Source: a virus
Strand: one strand, 5' to 3'
DNA length: 29,641 nucleotides
IMG/VR virus record: IMGVR_UViG_3300042326_000371
Span: 1 to 29,641 of that record
A model generated the notes under the pieces. That model was not told the DNA's origin. It did no database searches and saw only the letters and a list, made by a program, of their open reading frames with translations. Numbering within the stretch: position 1 is the stretch's first letter; every line of letters starts with the position of its first letter. The translations under genes were made by a program, and so were the position numbers. Positions 1 to 7,922 of this stretch are shown here, in pieces.

Positions 1-797
1 CATTAAGCCAAGCAGTTCAACGCCAAGGCGGGCGCGAATTTATGTTGCTTGAGCCTAATGTAAAACAGAATGTTGCTTGGGCCTCAGAGCCGGCTGCAGC
101 ATCTAGCAAAACCGAAAACTTGCGAATGTTTGCCGATAAAGGCGAGGATGCTCTTGGAATATTTTTAGGTATGAGTCCCCAAGGTATTAACTTTAGCCAC
201 CATATGGCCCAAGGCATGGTTGGCCAGCTGCCAACATTACCAATCGCCAAACAGGCTTATAAAGAGTTGCGGGAAGATGTGCGTAAGACATGGGTAAAGG
301 ACCCCGAAACTGGCGTGAAGAGATACCCATTTAAAGACTTTGCGGGCGTAGATTCCCCAAATATCTACGAATTAATGTCTAAAGACGGTCAGCTGCGCAA
401 GGCTATTGTTGAGTCTATGAGTAAGGCCAAGTTCCGAGACCAAGGTTTTCCGCGCTGGGAAGATACCGCTAAAGTAATGAATGACCCAAGATTGTTTCAG
501 GGTGAGGCTGGCCGGTCTATGTTTATTGCGCAGCCAGGCGCGGGTCCATTAGTCCCAGAGTTTAAACATGGGTCCTATTCGATGGGCATACCTGGGCAAT
601 ATTTTGGCGGATTACAGGCTAAAAGCGGTGAAATTGTGGGCGCGCCCGCTGATTTACTGTTTCCAAAGACATTTGAAAGAATGCGCAAATCGGGTAAAAC
701 CGAGGCCAATATTGCTAGATCAATGCAAGTTGCGCACCATGGGGAGAGGTTTACTGAAGAATCTTTGGACCCTCTAATGAAGTTTCTTGGGTATTGA
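1..797 (+). CDS. C-terminal part of a large phage protein (5' end outside window)
   Basis: The frame is open from the left edge; the first in-frame ATG is at 42, but codons before it (LSQAVQRQGGREF) read like ordinary coding sequence, so the real start lies outside the window. The visible 264 residues are mixed alpha/beta, basic in places and without membrane segments or a motif I can name. It ends just before the packaging genes. In podovirus-like genomes such a position often holds a very large virion or polyvalent protein, which is what I would guess, but I do not recognise the family. The last 47 bases overlap, tail to tail, the leftward gene ending at 751. Confidence 0.7.
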   Translation, partial: LSQAVQRQGGREFMLLEPNVKQNVAWASEPAAASSKTENLRMFADKGEDALGIFLGMSPQGINFSHHMAQGMVGQLPTLPIAKQAYKELREDVRKTWVKDPETGVKRYPFKDFAGVDSPNIYELMSKDGQLRKAIVESMSKAKFRDQGFPRWEDTAKVMNDPRLFQGEAGRSMFIAQPGAGPLVPEFKHGSYSMGIPGQYFGGLQAKSGEIVGAPADLLFPKTFERMRKSGKTEANIARSMQVAHHGERFTEESLDPLMKFLGY

Positions 798-960
798 GTT
801 GAGCATAAACAAACCTCAATTCTTGGCACAACTCGGTCACGATTGAGGATATGGCATTAAACCGCTCCTCGTTGGTCATAGCAAGATACTCTGGTGCGTT
901 GCGTACATAAGCGTCACCAGTTTCTACATTAACTCCACAGTAAAAGACTATTCGTTTCAT
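751..960 (-). CDS. small hypothetical protein on the opposite strand, 69 aa
   Basis: Sixty-nine residues starting MKRIVFYCGVNVETG, soluble, with a predicted helix in the second half (NEERFNAISSIVTELCQEL). Its ATG is preceded by an AAGAAAGG-type ribosome site and overlaps the stop of the 23-codon ORF 957-1028 (ATGA), so the two are probably translated together. It is the only leftward gene at the head of the structural genes. Its promoter carries an operator palindrome that also occurs at the early promoter near 27030, so it is likely controlled together with early genes. Function unknown. The 3' end overlaps the end of the preceding rightward gene by 47 bases. Confidence 0.6.
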   Translation of the reverse strand: MKRIVFYCGVNVETGDAYVRNAPEYLAMTNEERFNAISSIVTELCQELRFVYAQLNTQETSLEGPKILQ

Positions 961-1028
961 TTTTGACCCTTTCTTAAAGCAATATGTTTTTGTAGGATAT
1001 GCCAGAACTCCGATTTAATGATTTTCAT
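957..1028 (-). CDS. 23-codon ORF ahead of the 69-aa gene (leader peptide candidate)
   Basis: A very short ORF beginning MKIIKSEFWHIL, basic and amphipathic. It has an excellent ribosome site (GGAGGAG, immediately upstream) and its stop overlaps the next ATG as ATGA. The strong ribosome site and exact coupling argue that it is translated. It could be a small regulatory peptide, or simply a leader that delivers ribosomes to the 69-residue gene. No homologue is recognised. Confidence 0.45.
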   Translation of the reverse strand: MKIIKSEFWHILQKHIALRKGQK

Positions 1029-1043
1029 AACTCCTCCATAAGA

Positions 1044-1056
1044 GTAAACAGTTTAC
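1044..1056. promoter_or_regulatory. operator-like palindrome GTAAAC-A-GTTTAC
   Basis: A perfect 6+1+6 palindrome lying directly downstream of the leftward -10 element, so a bound protein would cover the transcription start. Twelve bases of it (TAAACAGTTTAC) recur at the early leftward promoter near 27030. Two promoter-linked copies are good evidence for a shared phage repressor site. The repressor gene is not in the window. Confidence 0.55.
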
Positions 1057-1085
1057 AGTATAAGATTAACACAAACAACAAGAAA
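1057..1085 (-). promoter_or_regulatory. leftward sigma70-like promoter for the 23-codon and 69-aa genes
   Basis: On the minus strand the -10 is TATACT (1057-1062). With a 17-base spacer the -35 position reads TTTCTT (1080-1085), which is weak. Start of transcription would fall inside the palindrome 1044-1056, leaving a leader of about 20 bases to the GGAGGAG ribosome site. Confidence 0.4.
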
Positions 1086-1096
1086 CGATTTATTAT
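1066..1096 (+). promoter_or_regulatory. possible rightward promoter for the packaging and structural genes
   Basis: TTAACA (1066-1071) and TATTAT (1091-1096) each match the sigma70 consensus at five of six positions, but the 19-base spacing is longer than ideal. The location, just upstream of the small terminase gene and divergent from the leftward promoter, is sensible. Weakly supported. Confidence 0.22.
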
Positions 1097-1131
1097 TTAA
1101 CAACTGGAACTTATTGATTGAGTTAATCACT

Positions 1132-1401
1132 ATGGCCGCACCGATAGGAAATTCTAATGCTGTAAAGGGCAAGATGTTCTATGACAAGCTCCGAAAGGTG
1201 CTGACTCAAGAACCTCAAAAGCTAGAAAACATTGTTAAGCAGCTGGTTACACAAGCTGAACAAGGCGAGGCATGGGCCGTGAAAGAGGTCATTGACCGGT
1301 TGGATGGTAAAGCCGTGCAAACTAACCAGGTTGAGAATTCCGATGGAACTCCGCTCTTGGCTGGCATTCAGGTCATGTTTGTAAAACCACAAGATGCTTG
1401 A
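1132..1401 (+). CDS. putative terminase small subunit
   Basis: Eighty-nine residues from the ATG at 1132 (MAAPIGNSNAVKGKMFYD). A TTG at 1114 would add six residues and has a GGA upstream, but the ATG gives the more natural N-terminus. The protein is a small helical, charged protein with a segment resembling EQGEAWAVKEVIDRLDGKAVQ, as seen in small DNA-binding phage packaging proteins. It overlaps the large terminase gene by eight bases, the usual small-then-large subunit order. It would recognise phage DNA and pass it to the motor. The assignment rests on position and general style more than on a decisive motif. Confidence 0.6.
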   Translation: MAAPIGNSNAVKGKMFYDKLRKVLTQEPQKLENIVKQLVTQAEQGEAWAVKEVIDRLDGKAVQTNQVENSDGTPLLAGIQVMFVKPQDA

Positions 1402-2674
1402 GACTTTAGATAAAGCATTAGCTAACGCAGAATTCCCCGTAAAACTGGCTTTTTTGTTTGAGCCCAAGAGATATAAGATTCTGTACGGTGGGCGCGGTGG
1501 CGCTAAGTCTTGGGGAGTTGCCAGAGCGTTATTAATTAAGGCAGCTAAAGACCCTATCCGCATCCTTTGCGCCCGTGAGTTTCAGGTATCCATTAAGGAT
1601 TCTGTCCATAAGCTGCTTACAGACCAGATTGACAGTCTAGGCTTAGAGTCCTTTTACGAGGTTACCCAGACAAGCATTCGCGGTAAGAATGGCTCTGAGT
1701 TCTTCTTTATTGGCCTTAAAAACAACATTACCAATGTCAAATCCTTTGAGGGTGTAGACATATGCTGGGTGGAGGAGGCTCAGACTGTTTCTAAAACTAG
1801 CTGGAATGTCCTAATTCCTACGATCCGAAAGGACAACTCCGAGATATGGATTACTTTTAATCCAGAACTTGAGACCGATGATACCTACCAGCGGTTTGTT
1901 ATCTCACCGCCTACCAATGCAATAGTCCAAAAGATTACCTGGCGCGATAACCCTTGGTTTCCCCAGACGCTGCGGGAGGAGAAAGACAACCTCCATATGC
2001 GGGACATCGAGGCCTACAACACCGTCTGGGAGGGTTTGTGCCGCAAGACCGTGGATGGAGCGGTATTTGGTAACGAAATAACCCTTGCTGACCTTGAGCA
2101 GCGCATTACCAAAGTTCCCTATGATCAAATGAAGGGAGTTCATGCTGTCTTTGACCTTGGTTGGTCGGACAATACGGCCATCTGGTTTGTGCAATTCATT
2201 GGATTTGAGATTAGATTAATCCGATATATTGAGGACAATCAAAAGACCATGTCCTATTACATGGCCGAGATGCAGAAGTTCGGGTATCACTATGACACCA
2301 TCTGGCTGCCGCATGATGCTGAGAACTCAACTCTGGCAGCTGCTGGGCGCTCGATTGCCGACATTGTCAGGGCAGCCGGTTACAAGGTGCAGATTGTGCC
2401 AAGAACCCCAACTGCGGACTCTATCAATGCAGCTAGGACAATATTCAACAAGTGTTATTTTGATAGAGAAAATTGCCATCAAGGATTACAATGTTTAAGA
2501 CATTACCGATATGATGTGGACCCAGACACTAAGCAATTCAGTAAAACGCCTTTGCACGATATATATTCGCACGGAGCCGATGCGTTTAAATATCTTGGTT
2601 TAGTAGTGAATGAGCCCCGCAAATCGGTAGCTAAACGAGCCGTGCAACAACCGGCTGGATCATGGATGGGATGA
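1394..2674 (+). CDS. terL: terminase large subunit (packaging ATPase and nuclease)
   Basis: A 426-residue DNA-packaging motor of the PBSX/Terminase_3 type. The N-terminal ATPase has Walker A GGRGGAKS at residues 32-39 and Walker B VDICWVEEA at 121-129 ending in the catalytic Glu pair, followed by IWITFNPE at 151-158, a coupling-motif position. The C-terminal RNase H-like nuclease offers Asp254 (FDLGWSD), Asp308 (LPHDAE) and Asp396 (SHGADAFKYL) as likely metal ligands. Length is typical. The ATG lies inside the small-subunit gene and the stop overlaps the start region of the portal gene, so translation is coupled along the packaging genes. It cuts concatemeric DNA and drives it through the portal. 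Confidence 0.95.
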   Translation: MLETLDKALANAEFPVKLAFLFEPKRYKILYGGRGGAKSWGVARALLIKAAKDPIRILCAREFQVSIKDSVHKLLTDQIDSLGLESFYEVTQTSIRGKNGSEFFFIGLKNNITNVKSFEGVDICWVEEAQTVSKTSWNVLIPTIRKDNSEIWITFNPELETDDTYQRFVISPPTNAIVQKITWRDNPWFPQTLREEKDNLHMRDIEAYNTVWEGLCRKTVDGAVFGNEITLADLEQRITKVPYDQMKGVHAVFDLGWSDNTAIWFVQFIGFEIRLIRYIEDNQKTMSYYMAEMQKFGYHYDTIWLPHDAENSTLAAAGRSIADIVRAAGYKVQIVPRTPTADSINAARTIFNKCYFDRENCHQGLQCLRHYRYDVDPDTKQFSKTPLHDIYSHGADAFKYLGLVVNEPRKSVAKRAVQQPAGSWMG

Positions 2675-2676
2675 AT

Positions 2677-4923
2677 ATGGCAAACGATCAGCGTATACAA
2701 GACGCGCAGAAATTCTTAAGATACGCAAATGATGCGGACTCTTACAACCGCCAGGATGCCCTGGACGACCTTAAATTTTCTTCCGGTGACCAATGGCCAG
2801 TTGAAGTGCAAAACTCTAGAAACCTAGAGGCTAGACCCTGCCTGACTATTAACAAACTAGATGGCTTTATCCGCCAGGTCTGTAATCAGCAGCGCCAAGC
2901 AAGACCCCGCATGAAAGCGCACTCGATGAACTCGGCAGCTAATGCCAAGGTCGCTGACATCCTAACGGGCATTTTTAAGCATATTGAGGTCAACTCGGAC
3001 GCAGATACCGCCTACGATACGGCCTTTGAGTTTGCGGTCCGCATGGGTTGGGGTTACTGGCGCATAGTTACCGACTACACACGAGAAGATTCGTTTGACC
3101 AAGAAATTTACATTAAACCCATCGTAAACCCATTTACTGTTTACATGGACCCCAACAGTCAGATGCCAGATGGGTCTGACGCTGAGTCTTGCCTAATTAC
3201 TGAGGTAATGAGCAAAAAGGAATTTAAGGCCGAATACCCTAATGCAGACGATGGCGGTAACTTCAATATGCGTGGAACTGGTGACGCAGACGCGGATTGG
3301 GTTATGAAGGATGACATCCGAATCGCTGAATGGTGGTATACCGAGCGCAAAAAGACCAAATTGCTTATGCTTTCCGATGGTACGCAAGTCTATAAAGATG
3401 AGGCACCCAGCGCAGAAATGATGATTGCAGCCGGCATTGAAGTGGTGGCCGAGCGCGAAACAATGCGCAAGACCATTAAGTGGGCAAAGCTGACCGGTAT
3501 AGAAATCCTTGAAGAATCCACATGGATGGGTAAGCATATCCCAATAGTCCCCGTCTATGGCCAACAGCTGACGATTGACGATAAGCGCAAGAAGTATGGC
3601 ATTGTGCGCATGGCCAAGGACCCGCAGCGGATGTACAACTACTGGCGTACCGCTCTGACCGAGTCGGTGGCTCTCGCGCCCAAGGCTAAGTGGCTGTTGG
3701 CAGAGGGTCAAGATGAGGGCCATGAGAATGAATGGAACTTGGCTAACATTAAGGCCACACCGGTATTGCGTTACAAGCAAAAAGACATTGAGGGCCAACC
3801 TGCGCCACAACCGGTTAGATTGCAACCAGAGCCACCTGCTGCCGGAATCGTTGAGGCTACAAGCGCAATCAACAATGACCTGCAAACCGTAGTTGGGATA
3901 TTTGACCCCAATATGTTGTCTCAAGGCAATATGTCTGGTAAGGCAATCCGCGGTCAGCAGATGCAGATTGATATGTCGAACTTTCATTATTACGACAATC
4001 TGACGCGCTCCCTTAAACATACTGGGCGGATCATCCTAGACCTAATCCCCAAGATTTATGACAAAGAGCGGGTCATGCGGATTATTGGCTACGACAACCA
4101 GCCTGAGATGGTAACGATTAACCAACGGGCCGTGGATGAATCAGGCGCTGAAAAGATACTGAATGATGTAACCGTGGGCGAATACGATGTGTATATGGAT
4201 ACTGGCCCTGGCTACCAATCCAAGCGCCAGGAGGCAGTCGAGTCGATGATCCCATTGATCCAATCTAACCCTGAACTATTCCAAGCTGCCGGCGATTTAA
4301 TATTCCGCAACATGGACTTCCCAGGCGCAGATGTGATTGCTGACCGTTTGGCCGCAATGAACCCATTAGCCCAGATTGACGAAAAGGCAGACATTCCGCC
4401 ACAAGTCCAGATGCAGTTGATGGCCAGCCAAAAGATGGTTGCCGATATGCAGCAACAGATTGCGGCCTTGACCATGAACTTGCAGCACCAAACCGATGTG
4501 CAGCGCATGAAGGAAGAAGGCCAAACCAAGCGCAAATTGATGGATGTAACCTCTAGGGCGTACAACACCGAGACCATCAACGAGGCTAAAGTTAACCAGA
4601 CCAACATGAAGTCGATTACCGACCAGAACCGGACTGAGTTAGACGCTATCACCAAACTGTTACTAAAGGGCATGGATTCACGCGCCCTGCAACAAGAAAT
4701 AGACCGCAGGGATTTTGAGCAAGGCCAAGCAGCTGCGTTTGCTGAGAGCGAAGTCAATATGAATGAGTCACCATTCTTGCAGCAGGAGATGGCGATTGCC
4801 CAGGAGCCAATGACTAACCCCGCAATGGATGACCAAATGATTGCGCAGTTTGCTGCACAACAAATGCAACCGCAGCCATTAGAACAACCGGTTATCCCTG
4901 GCGTACCAATGGGACCTCGTTGA
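2677..4923 (+). CDS. portal protein, P22-like
   Basis: About 748 residues, the large size typical of P22-type portals. The N-terminal part (FLRYANDADSYNRQDALDD, then FSSGDQWP and ARPCLTINKLDGFIRQVCNQ) matches the family pattern. The last 170 residues are rich in Gln, Met and Ala and contain a predicted coiled coil (MVADMQQQIAALTMNLQ), like the barrel helix region of P22 gp1. Three in-frame ATGs exist at 2662, 2671 and 2677. I prefer 2677 because GGATGGG sits six bases upstream; 2671 overlaps the terminase stop as ATGA. The dodecamer forms the DNA gate at one capsid vertex and the platform for the gp4-like tail protein. Confidence 0.92.
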   Translation: MANDQRIQDAQKFLRYANDADSYNRQDALDDLKFSSGDQWPVEVQNSRNLEARPCLTINKLDGFIRQVCNQQRQARPRMKAHSMNSAANAKVADILTGIFKHIEVNSDADTAYDTAFEFAVRMGWGYWRIVTDYTREDSFDQEIYIKPIVNPFTVYMDPNSQMPDGSDAESCLITEVMSKKEFKAEYPNADDGGNFNMRGTGDADADWVMKDDIRIAEWWYTERKKTKLLMLSDGTQVYKDEAPSAEMMIAAGIEVVAERETMRKTIKWAKLTGIEILEESTWMGKHIPIVPVYGQQLTIDDKRKKYGIVRMAKDPQRMYNYWRTALTESVALAPKAKWLLAEGQDEGHENEWNLANIKATPVLRYKQKDIEGQPAPQPVRLQPEPPAAGIVEATSAINNDLQTVVGIFDPNMLSQGNMSGKAIRGQQMQIDMSNFHYYDNLTRSLKHTGRIILDLIPKIYDKERVMRIIGYDNQPEMVTINQRAVDESGAEKILNDVTVGEYDVYMDTGPGYQSKRQEAVESMIPLIQSNPELFQAAGDLIFRNMDFPGADVIADRLAAMNPLAQIDEKADIPPQVQMQLMASQKMVADMQQQIAALTMNLQHQTDVQRMKEEGQTKRKLMDVTSRAYNTETINEAKVNQTNMKSITDQNRTELDAITKLLLKGMDSRALQQEIDRRDFEQGQAAAFAESEVNMNESPFLQQEMAIAQEPMTNPAMDDQMIAQFAAQQMQPQPLEQPVIPGVPMGPR

Positions 4924-4960
4924 CAACTATTGAAAAACAGTTTCTAATAGATTTAACCTA

Positions 4961-4984
4961 CCGATGGGTTCATCGGGTTTATTC
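4961..4984 (+). terminator. weak hairpin between portal and scaffold genes
   Basis: CCGATG (4961-4966) and CATCGG (4971-4976) form a six-pair stem with a GGTT loop, followed by GTTTATT. The T-run is interrupted and the stem is short, so at most this is a partial terminator or an RNA-processing or stability element tuning portal against scaffold and coat expression. Confidence 0.35.
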
Positions 4985-4997
4985 TTGGAGTTAATCC

Positions 4998-5924
4998 ATG
5001 TCCGATGCAGAAGTAGCACAGGAACCGGTAAGGAAACAAGCTGGTAACTTAGTAACAAGTGAGAATTTAGCTGAGTTTCATGCACAAAAACTTGGTTTAG
5101 CCAGTCAGGAAACTCCAACTGAGGCCGCAGATGCGGAGCCGGTTGTTGAGCAAGACCGGAGTGAGCCAGAGGCAGAAACAGATGCTGTAGCAGGTGAAAA
5201 GAAGCACAACCCGAAACTTGAAAAGCGGTTTTCGGAACTGACCAAGCAGCGCGAAGCAGCCCGCCAAGATGCGGACCGTGAGCGTAGTGCTCGTGAGGCT
5301 CTTGAGGCGCGTATTAAGGATTTGGAAGGCAAGTTAAATCCGCCTAAATCGGAAGAACCTGACCCTAAACCAGACCCAGCGCAATTCAATGATGCTCTAG
5401 AGTATGCTGAGGCTCTGGCCGAGTGGACTACTGATCGAAAGATGCGGGAGCGGGATCAAGCAGAACTTGCTCGCAAGGTTGAGGAGGAACAGTCGCGGAT
5501 GCGGCAGAAGTTCCAAGATCGACTAGATGTTGCGAAACAAGATATGCCGGATTACGAGGAAATGATTGCGTCAAGCGATGTCTCGGTGTCACAACCGGTC
5601 ACCGATGCAATTATTGAGAGTGATGTAGGCCCACAACTCCTATATTACTTGGCCGAAAATCCTGATTTTGCTCGTGAGTTGGCGGAGAAATCCATTACCT
5701 CACAACTCCGTGCCATCGGGCGTTTAGAGGCTAAATTTGAGAAAGCAGAGCCAGCTAAACCGAGCGTAAGAGAACCTGTTGCGAAGAAGTCTAATGCTCC
5801 GGCACCGATTAGTCCGCTGAAAGCCGGTGGGAATCCTAGCGATATTGCGTTGGATTCTGACCGTAAATTTCATGGCACCTACCAGCAATGGAAAGCTGCA
5901 AGGGCCTCTGGGAAGATTCGATGA
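4998..5924 (+). CDS. putative capsid scaffolding protein
   Basis: A 308-residue, highly charged protein between portal and coat genes. It has an acidic, disordered N-terminal third (many Glu, Pro and Ala), a long helical stretch at about residues 75-185 with heptad-like Glu/Arg/Leu spacing (SAREALEARIKDLEGKL), and a basic, Pro/Ala-rich C-terminus ending in a Trp-containing tail (TYQQWKAARASGKIR). Basic C-terminal tails bind coat protein in P22-type scaffolds. The ribosome site is TTGGAG. Position, composition and coiled coil all fit a scaffold that directs procapsid assembly and is absent from mature heads. No catalytic protease motif is seen. Confidence 0.75.
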   Translation: MSDAEVAQEPVRKQAGNLVTSENLAEFHAQKLGLASQETPTEAADAEPVVEQDRSEPEAETDAVAGEKKHNPKLEKRFSELTKQREAARQDADRERSAREALEARIKDLEGKLNPPKSEEPDPKPDPAQFNDALEYAEALAEWTTDRKMRERDQAELARKVEEEQSRMRQKFQDRLDVAKQDMPDYEEMIASSDVSVSQPVTDAIIESDVGPQLLYYLAENPDFARELAEKSITSQLRAIGRLEAKFEKAEPAKPSVREPVAKKSNAPAPISPLKAGGNPSDIALDSDRKFHGTYQQWKAARASGKIR

Positions 5925-5957
5925 CGGGTAACTTTAAAATTAATTTGGAGAATTACC

Positions 5958-7205
5958 ATGGCAAATAACTTGCTAACCATCTCCATGATCACCAACGAGG
6001 CGTTGATGGTCTTGGAAAACAGTTTGACCTTTACTGGTCGTGTAGACCGTAACTATGATGACCAGTTTGCGGTTGTCGGTGCAAAGATTGGTAACACAGT
6101 CAATGTCCGCCGCCCAGGTCGTTTTATCGGTACCACCGGCCCAGCGCTGAATGTTGAGGACTTTAACGAGACTTCATCCCCAGTAACCCTCAGTACCCAG
6201 TTCCATGTGGACACACAATTTACGACTCAAGACTTGTCTTTGTCGTTAGATATGTTCTCGGACCGTGTACTAAAACCTGCTATTGCAGCAATCGCCAACA
6301 AAATCGACTTTGACGGCACCACAATGGCAGTTGACAACACCGCTAATACCGTTGGTACAGCTGGTGTAGTTCCATCTGACATCGCAACATTCTTGACCGC
6401 CCAGGCTTTCTTGGATGGTGAAGGCGCTCCCCGTGACGGTAAGCGTTCTTGCGTTGTTGACCCATTCACCGGCGCTAGTATTGTTGGCTCCTTAAAGGGT
6501 TTATTCAACCCACAAGGTTCCATCGCTGGCCAGTATGAAAAGGGAATGATGGGTCGCGACACCATTGGTATGAACTGGTATATGGACCAAAACATCGTGT
6601 CCCATACTTACGGTTCTTACGCAACGGCCACAATGACTACGAATACCTCTACATTTACAGGTTCGTTGACAACTGGCTGGGCTCAGACTTCATCCATCAC
6701 AATCTCTGCTGTTACCGCTAATGCCGTATTAAAGCAAGGCGATACCATTCAGATTGCTGGTGTGTTTGCAGTCAACCCACAGAACCGCCAGCCCTACGGT
6801 GGTAATGTATTGCGTAACTTTGTAGTAACTGCCGATGTAACAATTACTAGTGGTGGATCAGCAACTGTAATCGTTAGCCCTGCAATTATTACTGCTGGTC
6901 AATTCCAAAATGTAACCGTGGCAACTACATCTGCAACTGCAGCTGTAACACCATTTAACAAAACTGGTATTGTCAGCCCACAGAACTTGGTGTTCCATCG
7001 CAATGCGTTTACCCTGGCTACTGCCGACCTCCAATTGCCAGACGGCGTACATTTTGCAGGCCGTGCAAGCGATAAGGATAATGGCTTGTCGATTCGTGTG
7101 GTGCGTCAATACACCATTAACAACGACTCCATCCCAACCCGTTTAGATGTTTTATACGGCTGGGCTCCGCTTTACCCAGAACTCGCCTGCCGCGTAGCAG
7201 CTTAA
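5958..7205 (+). CDS. major capsid (coat) protein, P22 gp5-like
   Basis: The 415 residues have the P22 coat protein pattern: N-terminal MANNLLTISMITNEALMVLE, then VDRNYDDQFAVVGAKIGNTV, a helical segment with FSDRVLKPAIAAIANKID, and a Thr/Ser/Val-rich beta insertion at roughly residues 215-330, where P22 gp5 has its I-domain. The C-terminal IPTRLDVLYGWAPLYPELACR closes the HK97-type fold. The start has GGAG upstream in TTGGAGAATTACC. It follows the scaffold gene by 33 bases, the standard head-gene order. It forms the icosahedral shell. Codon use is regular, as expected for a highly expressed gene. Confidence 0.93.
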   Translation: MANNLLTISMITNEALMVLENSLTFTGRVDRNYDDQFAVVGAKIGNTVNVRRPGRFIGTTGPALNVEDFNETSSPVTLSTQFHVDTQFTTQDLSLSLDMFSDRVLKPAIAAIANKIDFDGTTMAVDNTANTVGTAGVVPSDIATFLTAQAFLDGEGAPRDGKRSCVVDPFTGASIVGSLKGLFNPQGSIAGQYEKGMMGRDTIGMNWYMDQNIVSHTYGSYATATMTTNTSTFTGSLTTGWAQTSSITISAVTANAVLKQGDTIQIAGVFAVNPQNRQPYGGNVLRNFVVTADVTITSGGSATVIVSPAIITAGQFQNVTVATTSATAAVTPFNKTGIVSPQNLVFHRNAFTLATADLQLPDGVHFAGRASDKDNGLSIRVVRQYTINNDSIPTRLDVLYGWAPLYPELACRVAA

Positions 7206-7223
7206 TAGGAAAGGAACCTTATC

Positions 7224-7463
7224 ATGCCAAATCCAGGACCAGCAACTACCCAAACAACCAATTTTCTGTTTAACGGTGATTCAACAGACGGCATACAAAT
7301 TGCCGGTGCCGCAGCAGACAAATTGGCTTTTCATGGCTCAACCCCTGTTATTCAAGCAGCTGCAATTACAAACCTTGGCAATAGCGCTACAGGTACGGAA
7401 ATTGCAACCGCTGTGAATGCAATTTTGGTTGCGTTGCGTAACAAAGGGCTCATTGCGACTTAA
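7224..7463 (+). CDS. small head fibre or decoration-like protein
   Basis: Seventy-nine residues directly after the coat gene, with an AGGAAAGGAA ribosome site. The central part DKLAFHGSTPVIQAAAITN followed by a helix TEIATAVNAILVALRNKGLI is the pattern I associate with the trimerising end of phi29-type head fibres and with small proteins after coat genes in many podoviruses. The gene ends at a strong terminator, so it closes the head transcription unit. A role on the capsid surface is inferred from position and this similarity. Confidence 0.6.
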   Translation: MPNPGPATTQTTNFLFNGDSTDGIQIAGAAADKLAFHGSTPVIQAAAITNLGNSATGTEIATAVNAILVALRNKGLIAT

Positions 7464-7480
7464 TCCCGCATGAGACCTGA

Positions 7481-7518
7481 AAAGGCCATTCTCCAAAAGA
7501 GGTGGCCTTTTTTTTGTT
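7481..7518 (+). terminator. intrinsic terminator after the head genes
   Basis: A perfect eight-pair stem, AAAGGCCA (7481-7488) with TGGCCTTT (7503-7510). The loop can pair further (CTC with GAG), and a run of eight T follows. This is the strongest terminator on the rightward strand and separates the head genes from the fibre and tail genes. Confidence 0.85.
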
Positions 7519-7579
7519 TTTATGGTGTAAAAACCTAAAAACATAGGATAATTTAAACATCTCTATTACGAGGATAATC

Positions 7580-7912
7580 ATGGACTCTCTAAAGATTCTT
7601 TCCCCAACCTTTCGGTTGGACTTAACAACATCTGCATCATCCGCGCTGCAGCTAATACCAGATACCCCAACCATCGCATTCCGCGTGGCCATTCTTAATA
7701 CTGGAACGGGTACTGCAGCCATCACTTTTGGCACAACTGATTCCAATATGGCAACTCCAGCGATTGCAGCATCTGGCAGCAGCGGGTCTTATGTTTTGGC
7801 TCCTGGTATGTTTTTGCCAGTCATTATTGATTGCCCAAGGCCAAACTTCTTTATTAAAGCCATTTCGTCAGGCACAAACTCGCTCTATTTGACATTAGTG
7901 GCAAACGAATAA
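7580..7912 (+). CDS. small beta-rich hypothetical virion protein
   Basis: A 110-residue protein with no membrane segment or cysteine cluster, made of short beta-forming stretches (FRVAILNTGTGTAAITFG, SGSYVLAPGMFLPVIID, SLYLTLVANE). It starts after the head-gene terminator with a GAGGATAATC ribosome region and is followed eleven bases later by the fibre gene. The beta-sandwich look and position suggest a fibre-associated or capsid-attached protein, but I do not recognise a family. Confidence 0.65.
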   Translation: MDSLKILSPTFRLDLTTSASSALQLIPDTPTIAFRVAILNTGTGTAAITFGTTDSNMATPAIAASGSSGSYVLAPGMFLPVIIDCPRPNFFIKAISSGTNSLYLTLVANE

Positions 7913-7922
7913 GGGATTTACC

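Noticed and set aside
3193-4020. 275-codon open frame opposite the portal gene
   Set aside because: Entirely antisense to a well-conserved portal gene, Cys/His-rich like typical antisense translation, and without a ribosome site. The same holds for 4212-4757 on the minus strand.
7890-7920. TTGACA just before the fibre gene as a -35 element
   Set aside because: It lies in the end of the preceding gene and no acceptable -10 follows at 16-18 bases.
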